A DNA stretch of 64,000 bases from Hydrogenophaga sp. RAC07. Lineage in GTDB: Bacteria; Pseudomonadota; Gammaproteobacteria; Burkholderiales; Burkholderiaceae_C. Within the stretch, counting starts at the first letter, position 1; each line of letters starts with the position of its first letter. The notes beneath the pieces are model-generated. The model did no database searches and was not told where the DNA came from. It worked only from the letters and a program-made list of their open reading frames with translations. Location of the stretch: the NCBI RefSeq assembly GCF_001713375.1, contig NZ_CP016449.1:992001-1056000 (forward strand). The letters run 5' to 3'. This document shows positions 16,487-24,378 of the stretch, in pieces. The position numbers and the translations under genes are program-made.

Positions 16487-17518
16487 TTACTTTTTGGCGG
16501 GCGGCAGCACGTTGAGGTCGGCTGCAGCGGGCAGCATGGAGCCGTTCCAGATCTTGGCCGGGTCCACACGCGTCTTCGTGCCATAGGCATCGGACACCTG
16601 CGAAGCCATCAGCGCCAGACGACCGGGAACGATCTGGCCAAAACCTTCCTTGCGCGCGTCGGGGCTGGCCACCACGGCGTCGATGGCGAGTTGCAGGCGA
16701 CGCGTTTCCAGGGGCACGTTGATGATGCCGTCACGCGCTTTCACCGTTTCGATGGAGGTGGCCGGGTTGGCCATCACGTCCTTGGCGCCCTTGGCGAAGG
16801 CCGTGAGGAAGGCTTTCACGGCGGCCGGGTTCTCGGCGATGAGCTTGGGCGAGGCGATGATCGCGTTGCCGTACAGCTTCACGCCGTTGTCGGCGTAGTT
16901 CATGACGATCACGTCCTCGGCCTTCACGCCACGCGCTTCCAGGTTGAGCAGCGAGGTGAACGAGAAGCCAGTGATGGCATCGATGTCGCCGCGCACCAGC
17001 ATGGTCTCGCGCAGCGGTGGGTCCATCGACGTCCAGGCCACGTTGCTGATGTTGTTGGCCTTCTGGAAGATAGGGAAACCCTTGCGGCCGGCGTCGAACA
17101 CCGGGGCGCCAAGCTTCTTGCCGCTCAGGTCGGCGGGCTTGGTGATGCCGCTCTTCTTGAGTGCGAGCACCGCAGCCGGCGTGTTGTTGTAGACCATCAT
17201 CACGGCCACCGGCTTGTTGGGTGCGTCCGGGTTGTTGGCGTGGAACTCCATGAGCGCGGCCATGTCGGCAAAGCCCATGTCGTAGGTGCCCGAGGCCACA
17301 CGGGTCACGGTGCCACCGGAGCCGTTGCCGGAGTCGATCGTCACATCCAGGCCGGCGGCCTTGAAGTAACCCTTGGCCGCAGGCTGCAGGAACAGGGCGG
17401 CCGGGCCCTCGAAGCGCCAGTCGAGCTGGAACTTGATGGGGGTCTGGGCCTGGGCGGCGCCCATGGCGGCCAGGGTGGCCAGTGCGGCGGCGGTCCGGAT
17501 GAAGTGGCGTTTGTTCAT
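16487..17518 (-). CDS. ABC substrate-binding protein, NMT1/ThiY-like
   Basis: Periplasmic receptor of 343 residues with a clear signal peptide (MNKRHFIRTAAALATLAAMG, cleavage near AQAQTP). The mature N-terminus IKFQLDWRFEGPAALFLQPAAKGYFKAAGLDV is the ThiY/NMT1 pattern; SGNGSGGTVTRVASGTYDMG follows. It heads the operon with ATPase, permease and deaminase. The start at 17518 is preceded by AGGAGAAC. It is paralogous to the receptor at 11678-12706. Ligands of this family are typically pyrimidine-like or other N-containing small molecules, so a nucleobase-like ligand is plausible. Confidence 0.92.
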   Translation of the reverse strand: MNKRHFIRTAAALATLAAMGAAQAQTPIKFQLDWRFEGPAALFLQPAAKGYFKAAGLDVTIDSGNGSGGTVTRVASGTYDMGFADMAALMEFHANNPDAPNKPVAVMMVYNNTPAAVLALKKSGITKPADLSGKKLGAPVFDAGRKGFPIFQKANNISNVAWTSMDPPLRETMLVRGDIDAITGFSFTSLLNLEARGVKAEDVIVMNYADNGVKLYGNAIIASPKLIAENPAAVKAFLTAFAKGAKDVMANPATSIETVKARDGIINVPLETRRLQLAIDAVVASPDARKEGFGQIVPGRLALMASQVSDAYGTKTRVDPAKIWNGSMLPAAADLNVLPPAKK

Positions 17519-17585
17519 GGGTTCTCCTGTGGGGTGAGGGATTGCAAGGGTCCGTGTCGGGAGCGCCCAGGCATGTTTCTGCATC

Positions 17586-17601
17586 AGCAATAAGGGTGCC
17601 A
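17586..17601 (-). promoter_or_regulatory. Sigma54 (-24/-12) promoter of the SBP-ABC-deaminase operon
   Basis: The minus strand reads TGGCACCCTTATTGCT, an exact match to the RpoN core TGGCAC-N5-TTGCT with 12 bases between the two conserved G positions. It is 68 bp upstream of the binding-protein ATG on the correct strand. This implies activation by an NtrC-type enhancer-binding protein. Confidence 0.75.
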
Positions 17602-17712
17602 GCGGTGCTTACCCTTGGAAACAGATGCTTGCGGGTGTTTTGAACACAGAATGTGTATACAGATTCTGGTTTCCCGTCTCGAAAACGTCTACATGGGTAA
17701 CCCCGAATGGTG

Positions 17713-17742
17713 CGCACCAAGTTGGGTCGCACCAGGGTGGGG
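17713..17742. promoter_or_regulatory. Tandem 15-bp repeats, candidate enhancer-binding sites
   Basis: CGCACCAAGTTGGGT (17713-17727) is followed directly by the similar CGCACCAGGGTGGGG (17728-17742). They lie about 110-155 bp upstream of the sigma54 promoter, the usual distance for enhancer sites, and loosely resemble NtrC half-sites (GCACC). The repeat is seen; the binding role is inferred. Confidence 0.4.
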
Positions 17743-17761
17743 CGATTTTGCCCGGGATCTG

Positions 17762-18631
17762 TCAGCGACCCGGTCGCCAGCGCGGCCAGAGCACGATCAC
17801 CGCCAGACCCAGCAGCACCAGCGCGGCAGCGCCCAGCTTCCACGCGGGCAAAGGTTCGCCCAGCGACAAGGCCGACGCGCCCATGCCGAAGACCGGGATC
17901 AACAAGGCCAGCGGTGTCACCGTGGCGGCCGGGTGGCGCGCCAGCAGCCAGTTCCACACGCCATAGCCAAACAAGGTGTTGCCCACCGCCTGCCAGAGCA
18001 CGCTGGCCCACACCAGGCCGCCGGCTTGTTCAACCGAGGAGCGCATGAGCGCCGGCCCTTCGATGAACCACGACAGGGCGAACAGCGGCGGCACCGCAAA
18101 GAGGCTGCTCCACACCATGAAGTGCAGCATGTTGACCGGTCCGAGCGACTTCACCACCAGGTTGGCCAGCGACCAGAAAAACGCCGCGCCCAGCACCGTG
18201 GCGATGCCCTGCAGCGTCACCGTGGCGTCGAGGTTGGCGGCAATCACGCCCAGGCCACACAGTGCGAGCAGCAAGCCGGCGATCTGGAAGCCGCGCACGC
18301 GCTCGCCCATGAGCCACAGCGACAGGCCGATGGTGAAGAACACCTGCAACTGCACCACCAGCGAGGCGAGCCCGGGTGAGATGCTGCTTCGCATGGCCAG
18401 GAACAGCAGTCCGAACTGGCCCACGCCCAGCAGCACGCCAAAGGCCGCGATCTTGTGCCAGGGCGCCGTGGGCCGTGGGATGAACAACAACCAGGGCAGG
18501 ACGGAGAAAGCGAAGCGCAGCGTGGCGAACAGAAAGGGCGGCAGTCCGTCCAGGCCCCAGCGGATGACCACGAAGTTGGTGCCCCAGACAAAAACCACCG
18601 AGAGGGCGAGCAGGAGGTGGGTGGTGGGCAA
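17762..18631 (-). CDS. EamA/DMT family transporter
   Basis: Ten-helix drug/metabolite-type transporter of 289 residues with two EamA halves. The first helix is HLLLALSVVFVWGTNFVVIRWGL, and the second half begins at about TVLGAAFFWSLANLVVKSL. It resembles the O-acetylserine/cysteine exporter EamA (YdeD) in wording (FVWGTNFVVIRWG, NTLFGYGVWNWLL). The apparent start is a TTG at 18629-18631, since the first helix begins at once. It is divergent from the Zur-like regulator, 125 bp away. The substrate is not known; amino acid or metabolite export is likely. Confidence 0.87.
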   Translation of the reverse strand: MPTTHLLLALSVVFVWGTNFVVIRWGLDGLPPFLFATLRFAFSVLPWLLFIPRPTAPWHKIAAFGVLLGVGQFGLLFLAMRSSISPGLASLVVQLQVFFTIGLSLWLMGERVRGFQIAGLLLALCGLGVIAANLDATVTLQGIATVLGAAFFWSLANLVVKSLGPVNMLHFMVWSSLFAVPPLFALSWFIEGPALMRSSVEQAGGLVWASVLWQAVGNTLFGYGVWNWLLARHPAATVTPLALLIPVFGMGASALSLGEPLPAWKLGAAALVLLGLAVIVLWPRWRPGR

Positions 18632-18690
18632 AGGAAGGTCCGGGGCAGGTGGTGGGGGTCTCGGCGGCGAGTGTAGCGAGGACCGTTTTA

Positions 18691-18740
18691 TTGCAACTGA
18701 ATTGCGTTAATATCCGCCGAATCGCAACTGGGTTGCAACA
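18691..18740. promoter_or_regulatory. Two Fur/Zur-type operator palindromes
   Basis: TTGCAACTGAATTGCG (18691-18706) and CGCAACTGGGTTGCAA (18723-18738) are similar dyads of the form GCAAC-N3-GTTGC, the first imperfect. Their centres are 31 bp apart, three helical turns, just upstream of the Fur-family gene. Autoregulation by that protein is the likely role. Confidence 0.6.
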
Positions 18741-18756
18741 GCCAGGAGAGCTCCCT

Positions 18757-19254
18757 GTGTCCCTTCGCCCCCGCCCCGCGCTCAACGGTGTGCCGCCCGA
18801 GATCCAGTCGCGCATGGAAGCCGCCGGCCTGCGCCGCACCCTGGCCACACGCGCCGTGCTCGGCCTGTTCCTGGCCCGGCCCGCTGGCGGCCTGACCCAC
18901 GCGCAGGCCCTGGCTTCGCTCACCGCCCGCGGTCTGGACATCAACCGCGTCACGCTCTACCGGCTGCTCGATCGCCTGGCCGCGTGCGGCGTGTTGCAGC
19001 GCCAGGCCGACGACGCGCGCACCTGGCACTTCAGCCTGGCGTTGCCCATGCCGGGCGGTGAAGACGAAGTTGCGCTGCCGCGTTTCGAGTGCGATGCCTG
19101 CCACCGGCAGTTCCGCCTCACCGAGGCCAGCGAACCCACGCGCGCCGTGACGCACGACCTGTTTGCCGCGCTGGCGCGCCTGGGTCACCAAGGCAGCCGG
19201 GTGGACGTGTCCATCCACGGCACCTGCGCAGGCTGCGCGGAGCCCGACGCATGA
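18757..19254 (+). CDS. Fur family transcriptional regulator, Zur-like
   Basis: Metal-responsive repressor of 165 residues starting at a GTG with an AGGAG 9 nt upstream. The winged helix covers roughly residues 15-85 (RMEAAGLRRTLATRAVLGLF ... INRVTLYRLLDRLAACGVL). Two structural zinc cysteine pairs are present: CDAC (112-115) and CAGC (157-160). It is co-transcribed with an ABC transporter of the type found in Zur regulons, and its ATPase neighbour starts inside its stop codon. Zinc sensing is therefore the best inference; Fe sensing is not excluded. Confidence 0.88.
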   Translation: MSLRPRPALNGVPPEIQSRMEAAGLRRTLATRAVLGLFLARPAGGLTHAQALASLTARGLDINRVTLYRLLDRLAACGVLQRQADDARTWHFSLALPMPGGEDEVALPRFECDACHRQFRLTEASEPTRAVTHDLFAALARLGHQGSRVDVSIHGTCAGCAEPDA

Positions 19255-19907
19255 TTGAAAGCCGCGGATTGCAATTCGCCTACCCGCGTACCGAGCCGTT
19301 GCGCTTCGCCGATGTGTCGGTGGCGCAGGGCGGCACGTTGCTGTTGCGCGGACCTTCCGGCAGCGGCAAGTCGACCTGGCTCGCACTGGCCTGCGGCCTG
19401 CTCACGCCGACCGCAGGTGAGATGGTGGTGAACGGGCAGTCGGTGGGCGTGTTGGCCGCCGCCGCGCGCGATGCCTGGCGGGCAAGGCACATCGGTTTTC
19501 TGCCGCAGAAGCTGCACCTGAGTGAGGCCTTGTCGGTGGCGGACAACCTGGGGCTGGTCTTTTTTGCCGCCGGTCTGCCGGTGGACAGGGCCACTGTGGA
19601 CCGGGCATTGCAGGCGCTGGACATGGCTGCTTTCGCCGCGCGCAAACCGTCGCAACTCTCGGGCGGACAGGCCCAGCGCGTGGCACTGGCCCGCGCACTG
19701 CTGTTGCGCCCGAGCGTGGTCCTGGCCGACGAGCCCACCGCCAGTCTGGACGACGCGGCGTGTGCGGCTTCGCTGGAATTGCTGCGCAACTGCGCGAACG
19801 CACTCAACGCCACGCTGGTGATCGCCACCCACGACGCACGCGTCATGCAGGCGCTGCCAAAAGCCAGCGTGCTCGCGTTCGACGCCGCTGTTCCGGTGGC
19901 CGCATGA
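19251..19907 (+). CDS. ABC transporter ATP-binding protein (LolD/MacB-like)
   Basis: ATPase of 218 residues: Walker A RGPSGSGKSTWL (about residue 32), signature QLSGGQAQRVALARAL, Walker B VVLADEPTASLDD and H-loop IATHDARV. This is the LolD/MacB/FtsE subfamily that works with FtsX-like permeases. The ATG overlaps the stop of the Zur-like gene, and its own stop overlaps the permease start, so the three genes are translationally coupled. Zinc-regulated ABC units of this kind are known in Pseudomonas (PA4063-PA4066, from memory) and in the Vibrio zrg locus. Confidence 0.92.
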   Translation: MIESRGLQFAYPRTEPLRFADVSVAQGGTLLLRGPSGSGKSTWLALACGLLTPTAGEMVVNGQSVGVLAAAARDAWRARHIGFLPQKLHLSEALSVADNLGLVFFAAGLPVDRATVDRALQALDMAAFAARKPSQLSGGQAQRVALARALLLRPSVVLADEPTASLDDAACAASLELLRNCANALNATLVIATHDARVMQALPKASVLAFDAAVPVAA

Positions 19908-21127
19908 ACGTGTTCGGTCTCTCGTGGCGTTACCTGTGGTCGCGACCGCTGGCCACCACGCTCAACCTGCTCTTGCTCGCGCTCGGTCTGGCTTCCATGG
20001 CCTTTGTGCTGATCGCGCGCGACCAGGTTCACCGCGCCTTCGAGCGGGATCTCGCCGGTATCGACGCGGTGGTGGGCGCCAAGGGCAGTCCCATGCAGTT
20101 GATCCTGGCAGGCGTGTTCCACATCGACGTGCCGCCGGGCAACATCCCGCTGGCCGAGGTGCAGCGGCTGGCGCAGCACCCGCAGGTGACCAAGCTCATT
20201 CCGTTGAGCCTGGGCGACAACCTGCAGGGCTTCCGCATCGTGGGCACCACGCCGGACTACGTCGCGCACTACGGCGCACAACTCGCACAGGGAGCACTGT
20301 GGTCAACCCCGATGCAGGCGGTGCTCGGCGCGCTGGTGGCCAGCCGCACCGGGCTGCAACCGGGCCAGGCGTTCGAAGGCGCTCACGGTCTGGGCGCAGG
20401 CGGCGCCACGCACGGCAGCACACCCTACAGCGTGAGCGGTGTGCTCGCCCCTTGCGGCTGCGTGCTCGACCGACTCGTGCTCACCGCCACCGAATCGGTC
20501 TGGCGGGTGCACGACGACATGCACGCGGGCGACCAGATGGACGAAGCCGAACGCCTGGAGCTCGCCGAGGCGCTGGCCGACGAGCGCGAGGTGACGCTGG
20601 CACTCGTCACCTACAACACGCCCATGGCCGCGGTCAGCTTCCCGCGCTTCATCAACAGCACCACGCCCATGCAGGCCGCCGCGCCAGCGCTGGAAATCAC
20701 ACGGCTGCTGTCCATGGTGGGTGTGGGCACGCAGCTCCTCCAGGGTCTGGGTGCCGTGCTGCTGGGGGTGGCCGCGCTGTCGGTGTTCATCGCGCTGTGG
20801 AGCGCGGTGCGCGAACGCCGGGGCGATCTCGCCATGCTGCGCATGCTGGGTGCACCCGCGAGGCGTGTTGCCTTGCTGCTGTTGTGCGAAGCCCTGTGGC
20901 TGGCGGCGCTGGCCTGTGTGCTCGGCCTGCTGGCGGCGCACGGTGTGGCAGCGCTGCTGGGTTCCCTGTTGATGGACAGCCATTCGCTGACCCTCAACGG
21001 CTGGTCATGGGTACCGGGCGAAGTCTGGGTGCCGGTGCTGGCTTTCGTTGTGGCGGTGGTGGCGGCACTGGTGCCCGTCATCAGCGCCTACCGTGTCGAT
21101 GTTTCTCAACTTCTCAACTCCAGGTGA
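19904..21127 (+). CDS. FtsX-like ABC permease (Zrg/PA4065-type)
   Basis: Membrane protein of 407 residues with a MacB/FtsX layout: one helix near the N-terminus (TTLNLLLLALGLASMAFVLIA), a periplasmic domain of about 240 residues, then three C-terminal helices (GLGAVLLGVAALSVFIALWS, ALLLLCEALWLAALACVLGL, VWVPVLAFVVAVVAALVPVI). The periplasmic domain has a Cys pair in VLAPCGCVLD, possibly a metal or disulfide site. It works with the ATPase at 19251. Its role in zinc homeostasis or periplasmic protein metalation is inferred from the Zur-like gene and DUF3299 neighbours. Confidence 0.88.
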   Translation: MNVFGLSWRYLWSRPLATTLNLLLLALGLASMAFVLIARDQVHRAFERDLAGIDAVVGAKGSPMQLILAGVFHIDVPPGNIPLAEVQRLAQHPQVTKLIPLSLGDNLQGFRIVGTTPDYVAHYGAQLAQGALWSTPMQAVLGALVASRTGLQPGQAFEGAHGLGAGGATHGSTPYSVSGVLAPCGCVLDRLVLTATESVWRVHDDMHAGDQMDEAERLELAEALADEREVTLALVTYNTPMAAVSFPRFINSTTPMQAAAPALEITRLLSMVGVGTQLLQGLGAVLLGVAALSVFIALWSAVRERRGDLAMLRMLGAPARRVALLLLCEALWLAALACVLGLLAAHGVAALLGSLLMDSHSLTLNGWSWVPGEVWVPVLAFVVAVVAALVPVISAYRVDVSQLLNSR

Positions 21128-21131
21128 TCCG

Positions 21132-21371
21132 ATGAAAAAAACCGTTCTGTTCCTGTCTGCCGTCCTCCTGTCCGCCTCCGCCCTGGCCCAACATTCCGAC
21201 CAGGAGGTGAAGGAAGATATCCAGCGCCACCGCGGCATGGCCGCTGCACACGAGGGCGCGGCCAAATGCCTGGAGGCCGGCAAGGGCGAGAAAGTCTGCA
21301 TGGCGGAACTCCAGGCGGCCTGCAAGGGTCTGGCCCTGGGCAAGTACTGTGGCATGCGCCACGCCCACTGA
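21132..21371 (+). CDS. Small secreted Cys/His protein in Zur-type operon
   Basis: Secreted protein of 79 residues: signal peptide MKKTVLFLSAVLLSASALA, then a mature part of about 60 residues with four Cys (AAKCLEAGKGEKVCMAELQAACKGLALGKYC) and several His, ending GMRHAH. I do not recognise a named family. Four cysteines could form two disulfides or a metal site. It lies 4 bp after the permease and before the DUF3299 gene, where zrg-type loci carry a His-rich zinc protein (ZrgA/DUF2796). A periplasmic zinc-binding role is a hypothesis. Confidence 0.8.
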   Translation: MKKTVLFLSAVLLSASALAQHSDQEVKEDIQRHRGMAAAHEGAAKCLEAGKGEKVCMAELQAACKGLALGKYCGMRHAH

Positions 21372-21402
21372 GTCCCGTCCAACCCTTCAGGAGCCCGAGC
21401 CG

Positions 21403-21948
21403 ATGCAAACCCTCTTCACTGGCCTGTGGCTGAGCAGTCTTCTGGTGGCGGGCGTGTCGGCGCAGACCCTGAGCTCACCGCTGCCGCCGGGCACTCCGCC
21501 GCCAGCCCGCGCGGATGGCGCGGCCTTGCCCCACGGGCAGGGCGCCGGTGTGCACAGCCCATTGAGCCCGTTCGCACCGCTGCCCAAACGTACCGATGTG
21601 GTGGCCTGGTCCACGCTGACCGACATCACGACCAAGGTCGAACAAAAACGCATCGTGCCGGTGTACCCGTCGCCTGTGGCCGCGCTCCATCAGAAAACGC
21701 TGCGCCTGCAGGGCTTCATGATGCCGCTGGAGCCTGGTGAGAACCAGCGCCACTTCTTGCTGGCATCGGTGCCGCTCACCTGTGGTTTCTGCACACCCGG
21801 CGGGCCCGAGAGCATGGTCGAGGTGCGCACCAAGACACCGGTGAAGTACAAGCTTGAAGCGGTGGTGGTCGAGGGGACCTTTCACGTCTTGCACAACGAT
21901 CCGTACGGCCTGTACTACCGCATCACCAACGCCGTGGGCGTGCCCTAG
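21403..21948 (+). CDS. DUF3299 domain-containing periplasmic protein
   Basis: Exported protein of 181 residues with an N-terminal signal (LFTGLWLSSLLVAGVSAQTL) and a Pro-rich linker to about residue 55. The DUF3299 core follows: LQGFMMPLEPGENQRHFLLA, then PLTCGFCTPGGPESMVEV, with a Cys-x2-Cys. DUF3299 proteins are repeatedly found with FtsX-like ABC pairs in zinc-regulated loci (PA4066-like, from memory). A CAGGAG lies 9 nt before the ATG. It is probably the last gene of the Zur-like operon; the next gene begins 18 bp on and looks unrelated. Confidence 0.85.
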   Translation: MQTLFTGLWLSSLLVAGVSAQTLSSPLPPGTPPPARADGAALPHGQGAGVHSPLSPFAPLPKRTDVVAWSTLTDITTKVEQKRIVPVYPSPVAALHQKTLRLQGFMMPLEPGENQRHFLLASVPLTCGFCTPGGPESMVEVRTKTPVKYKLEAVVVEGTFHVLHNDPYGLYYRITNAVGVP

Positions 21949-21966
21949 CGCGGATACCATCGGCGG

Positions 21967-22923
21967 GTGAACTTTGCCGCCCACCCCGCCGTCGCGTCCC
22001 TCACCCCCGTCTTTCTCTTGATGGCCATCGGCTTCCTTGCCGGGCGGCTGCAGTGGATCCGCGACGCCTCGGTGAAGGACCTCTCCAACCTCGTGTTTCT
22101 GGTGCTGATCCCGGCGCTGCTGTTTCGCACCATGAGCGCGGTGCGTTTCGAAGAGCTCGACCTGCGCCCGGTGCTGGCCTATTTCCCCGCGGCGCTGCTG
22201 CTGCTGGCCGTGTCGATCGCCTGGCGTGGCTTCAACCGCACCAGCGTGGTGATGGCCATGGCCGGGGTGTTCTCCAACATGGTCATGATCGGCATCACGC
22301 TGGTGGAGCTGGCCTACGGCAAGGCCGGGCTGGTCACGCTGCTGACGCTGGTGTCGGTGCATGCGCTGATCCTGCTGACCACCGGCTCCATCGTGCTGGA
22401 ACTGGCGGTGGCGCGCGAAGCCCGTGCCGGCGGGGACCGTGCGCCCCATCTCTGGCAGACCGCCTTCTCGGCCATCAAGGGCGCTTTGATCCACCCGATT
22501 CCCCTGCCCATCCTCAGCGGCTTGTTGTTCTCGCAGACCGGCCTGAGCTTGCCCGCGGTGATCGACAAACCGCTGTTGCTGCTGGGCAATGCCTTCGGCC
22601 CGCTGTCGTTGGTGCTGATGGGTGTGACGCTGGCCAGCACCCCGCTGCGTGGGCACCTGCGCGACGCGCTGTGGATCACCGCTTCCAAGAACCTTGTGCT
22701 GCCCGTCATGGTGGGCCTGAGCGCCTGGGCGCTGGGCATCACCGGCCTGCCGCTGACGGTGATCGTCGTGGCCGGCGCGCTGCCCATCGGCGCCAACGTG
22801 TTTCTGTTCGCCCAGCGCTACGACGCCGCCCAGGTACTCACGACCGCCAGCATGGGCATGACCACGCTGGTGTCGCTCTTCACGTTGAGTTTGTTCATGC
22901 TCGCCATGTCGTGGATCAACTGA
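21967..22923 (+). CDS. AEC family transporter
   Basis: Auxin-efflux-carrier-type secondary transporter, 318 residues, GTG start (the next ATG lies inside helix 1). About ten helices are visible, e.g. PVFLLMAIGFLAGRLQWI, LSNLVFLVLIPALLFRTM, VLPVMVGLSAWALGITGLPL, and a typical end PIGANVFLFAQRYDAAQVLT. AEC proteins in bacteria move malate, malonate or other small organic acids. Its position after the zinc operon gives no clue to the substrate. Confidence 0.9.
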   Translation: MNFAAHPAVASLTPVFLLMAIGFLAGRLQWIRDASVKDLSNLVFLVLIPALLFRTMSAVRFEELDLRPVLAYFPAALLLLAVSIAWRGFNRTSVVMAMAGVFSNMVMIGITLVELAYGKAGLVTLLTLVSVHALILLTTGSIVLELAVAREARAGGDRAPHLWQTAFSAIKGALIHPIPLPILSGLLFSQTGLSLPAVIDKPLLLLGNAFGPLSLVLMGVTLASTPLRGHLRDALWITASKNLVLPVMVGLSAWALGITGLPLTVIVVAGALPIGANVFLFAQRYDAAQVLTTASMGMTTLVSLFTLSLFMLAMSWIN

Positions 22924-22929
22924 CGACCG

Positions 22930-23388
22930 TCACTGGCTGATCTTGCGCGCCTCTTCGATCTGGTATTCGAAGTAACGCTGGATGCCGAAGGCCAGGCTGC
23001 CCATGAAGGCCACGGTGCCCATGAGCAGCGCCAGCACCAGCGTGGCTATGGTGAGCCAGTGCGTGGCGCCGGCATTGGCGTCCACCGGCAGCGTCGGGTT
23101 GAACCAGCGGTTCCATTTTTCGCGGTCGGTGAGTGCGTAGACGATCCCGGTGAGGCAGCTCGCGGCGATCGTCATGCCCAGCAGCGGAATCAGCACCCAC
23201 GACAGTTTGTCGTCCTGCCCGTAGGTGAGCACACGGTCCACACCCCACCAACCGAGGGCCGCCGGAATCGGGTGCAGCCAGCCGATCCAGTCGCCCAGAC
23301 CGCGCAAATAGAAACGGTGCAACCCGAGCGTGCCCCCGAGCACCGCCAGCACGGCAGCCAGCGTCTTGTTCTTGCCGCGGCCGATCAC
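22930..23388 (-). CDS. TM2 domain-containing membrane protein
   Basis: Small membrane protein of 152 residues. The N-terminus LAAVLAVLGGTLGLHRFYLRGLGDW is a TM2-like domain with its G-x-H-x-F-Y-L motif. Further helices are at LSWVLIPLLGMTIAASCLTG and TIATLVLALLMGTVAFMGSL. It starts at a GTG overlapping the stop of the upstream acetyltransferase gene, so the two are coupled. No function is established for this family in bacteria. Confidence 0.82.
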   Translation of the reverse strand: MIGRGKNKTLAAVLAVLGGTLGLHRFYLRGLGDWIGWLHPIPAALGWWGVDRVLTYGQDDKLSWVLIPLLGMTIAASCLTGIVYALTDREKWNRWFNPTLPVDANAGATHWLTIATLVLALLMGTVAFMGSLAFGIQRYFEYQIEEARKISQ

Positions 23389-23915
23389 GCAGCGCTTTCA
23401 GGCGGCGTGGTGTCGCCGGCGCCCAGCGTTCTCTGCATCAGCACGATGTCCAGCCAGCGGTCGAACTTCCAGCCGCACGACTGCACCACCCCCACCGTCT
23501 CGAAGCCCAGCGCCTTGTGCACGCCGATCGAACCCGCGTTGGCGGAATCGCCGATCACGGCCATGACCTTGCGCACGCCACCGCGCTCCAGCGCCGCCAT
23601 CAGCTCGGTCAGCAGCGCGCGGCCCAGGCCCTTGCCGTGCGCGGCCGGGTCCATGTAGATCGAGTCTTCCACCGAGAACCGGTAGGCGGGCCGGGGCTTG
23701 AACCAGTTGCCGTAGGCAAAGCCCAGCACCTGACCACCGTCTTCGACCACCAGCCACGGCAGGCCTTTGGACAACACGTCGGCGCGCCGCGTGGTCATGT
23801 CGGCCAGGCTTGGCGGGGTGGTTTCGAAGGTGCCGGTGCCGTGCAGCACGTGGTGGCGATAGATGCGGGTGATGGCGTCGAGATCGTCGTCTCGGCTGGG
23901 GCGGATCGTGGGCAT
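23385..23915 (-). CDS. GNAT family N-acetyltransferase (phosphinothricin/methionine sulfoximine type)
   Basis: Acetyltransferase of 176 residues. The start MPTIRPSRDDDLDAITRIYRH matches the family N-terminus; a further 16 codons to 23963 are possible. Marks of the Pat/YncA branch are HHVLHGTGTFETTPPS, FKPRPAYRFSVEDSIYM, the acetyl-CoA loop AHGKGLGRALLTEL and the SANAGSIGVHKALGFETVG end. Such enzymes acetylate methionine sulfoximine/sulfone or phosphinothricin-like amino groups. It faces away from rpsP and shares the spacer with the rpsP promoter. Confidence 0.9.
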   Translation of the reverse strand: MPTIRPSRDDDLDAITRIYRHHVLHGTGTFETTPPSLADMTTRRADVLSKGLPWLVVEDGGQVLGFAYGNWFKPRPAYRFSVEDSIYMDPAAHGKGLGRALLTELMAALERGGVRKVMAVIGDSANAGSIGVHKALGFETVGVVQSCGWKFDRWLDIVLMQRTLGAGDTTPPESAA

Positions 23916-23972
23916 GGGGCGTTTCAGAACGAACAGGGTGGAGTCTGTGACCTGGGAGGTCATCAGACGGGC

Positions 23973-24101
23973 TATAATCGCGGGTTTCGTGGCGTTTCGC
24001 TGGCCGGGTGGTCAGTCGTGTGTCTCAAGCGCTGCGGACAAGCGGATCGAAAGATCCAGTGATGTGCCAATTTCGGCACCTCTCCACCCGAAGGATAAAT
24101 C
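23973..24101 (+). promoter_or_regulatory. rpsP operon promoter and leader
   Basis: A perfect -10 hexamer TATAAT lies at 23973-23978, 123 bp before the rpsP ATG; no good -35 is visible at the usual spacing. The leader of about 110 nt ends with GAAGGA before the ATG and contains GTGCCAATTTCGGCAC (24063-24078), a short hairpin. Confidence 0.65.
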
Positions 24102-24362
24102 ATGGTCGTCATTCGACTCTCCCGCGGCGGCTCAAAGTCCCGTCCTTTCTACAACATCGTTGTGGCCGACAAGCGCAACCGCCGCGACGGTCGTTTCATC
24201 GAGCGCATCGGTTTCTACAACCCCCTGGCACGTGGTGGCGAAGAGCCGCTGCGCATCGCCCTGGACCGCCTGACCTACTGGACCGGCGTGGGTGCCACCC
24301 CGTCCGACACGGTCGAGCGTCTGGTCAAGCAGAACGCCGCCAAAGCTGCGGTCGCGGCCTGA
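24102..24362 (+). CDS. rpsP: 30S ribosomal protein S16
   Basis: Full-length S16, 86 residues, beginning [25 protein letters not shown] and containing [17 protein letters not shown], both invariant features. It assembles into the 5' domain of 16S rRNA. It heads the classical rpsP-rimM-trmD-rplS cluster. The start is fixed by GAAGGA 7 nt upstream and by homology. Confidence 0.98.
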   Translation: MVVIRLSRGGSKSRPFYNIVVADKRNRRDGRFIERIGFYNPLARGGEEPLRIALDRLTYWTGVGATPSDTVERLVKQNAAKAAVAA

Positions 24363-24378
24363 TCCTGCTGACCGCACG

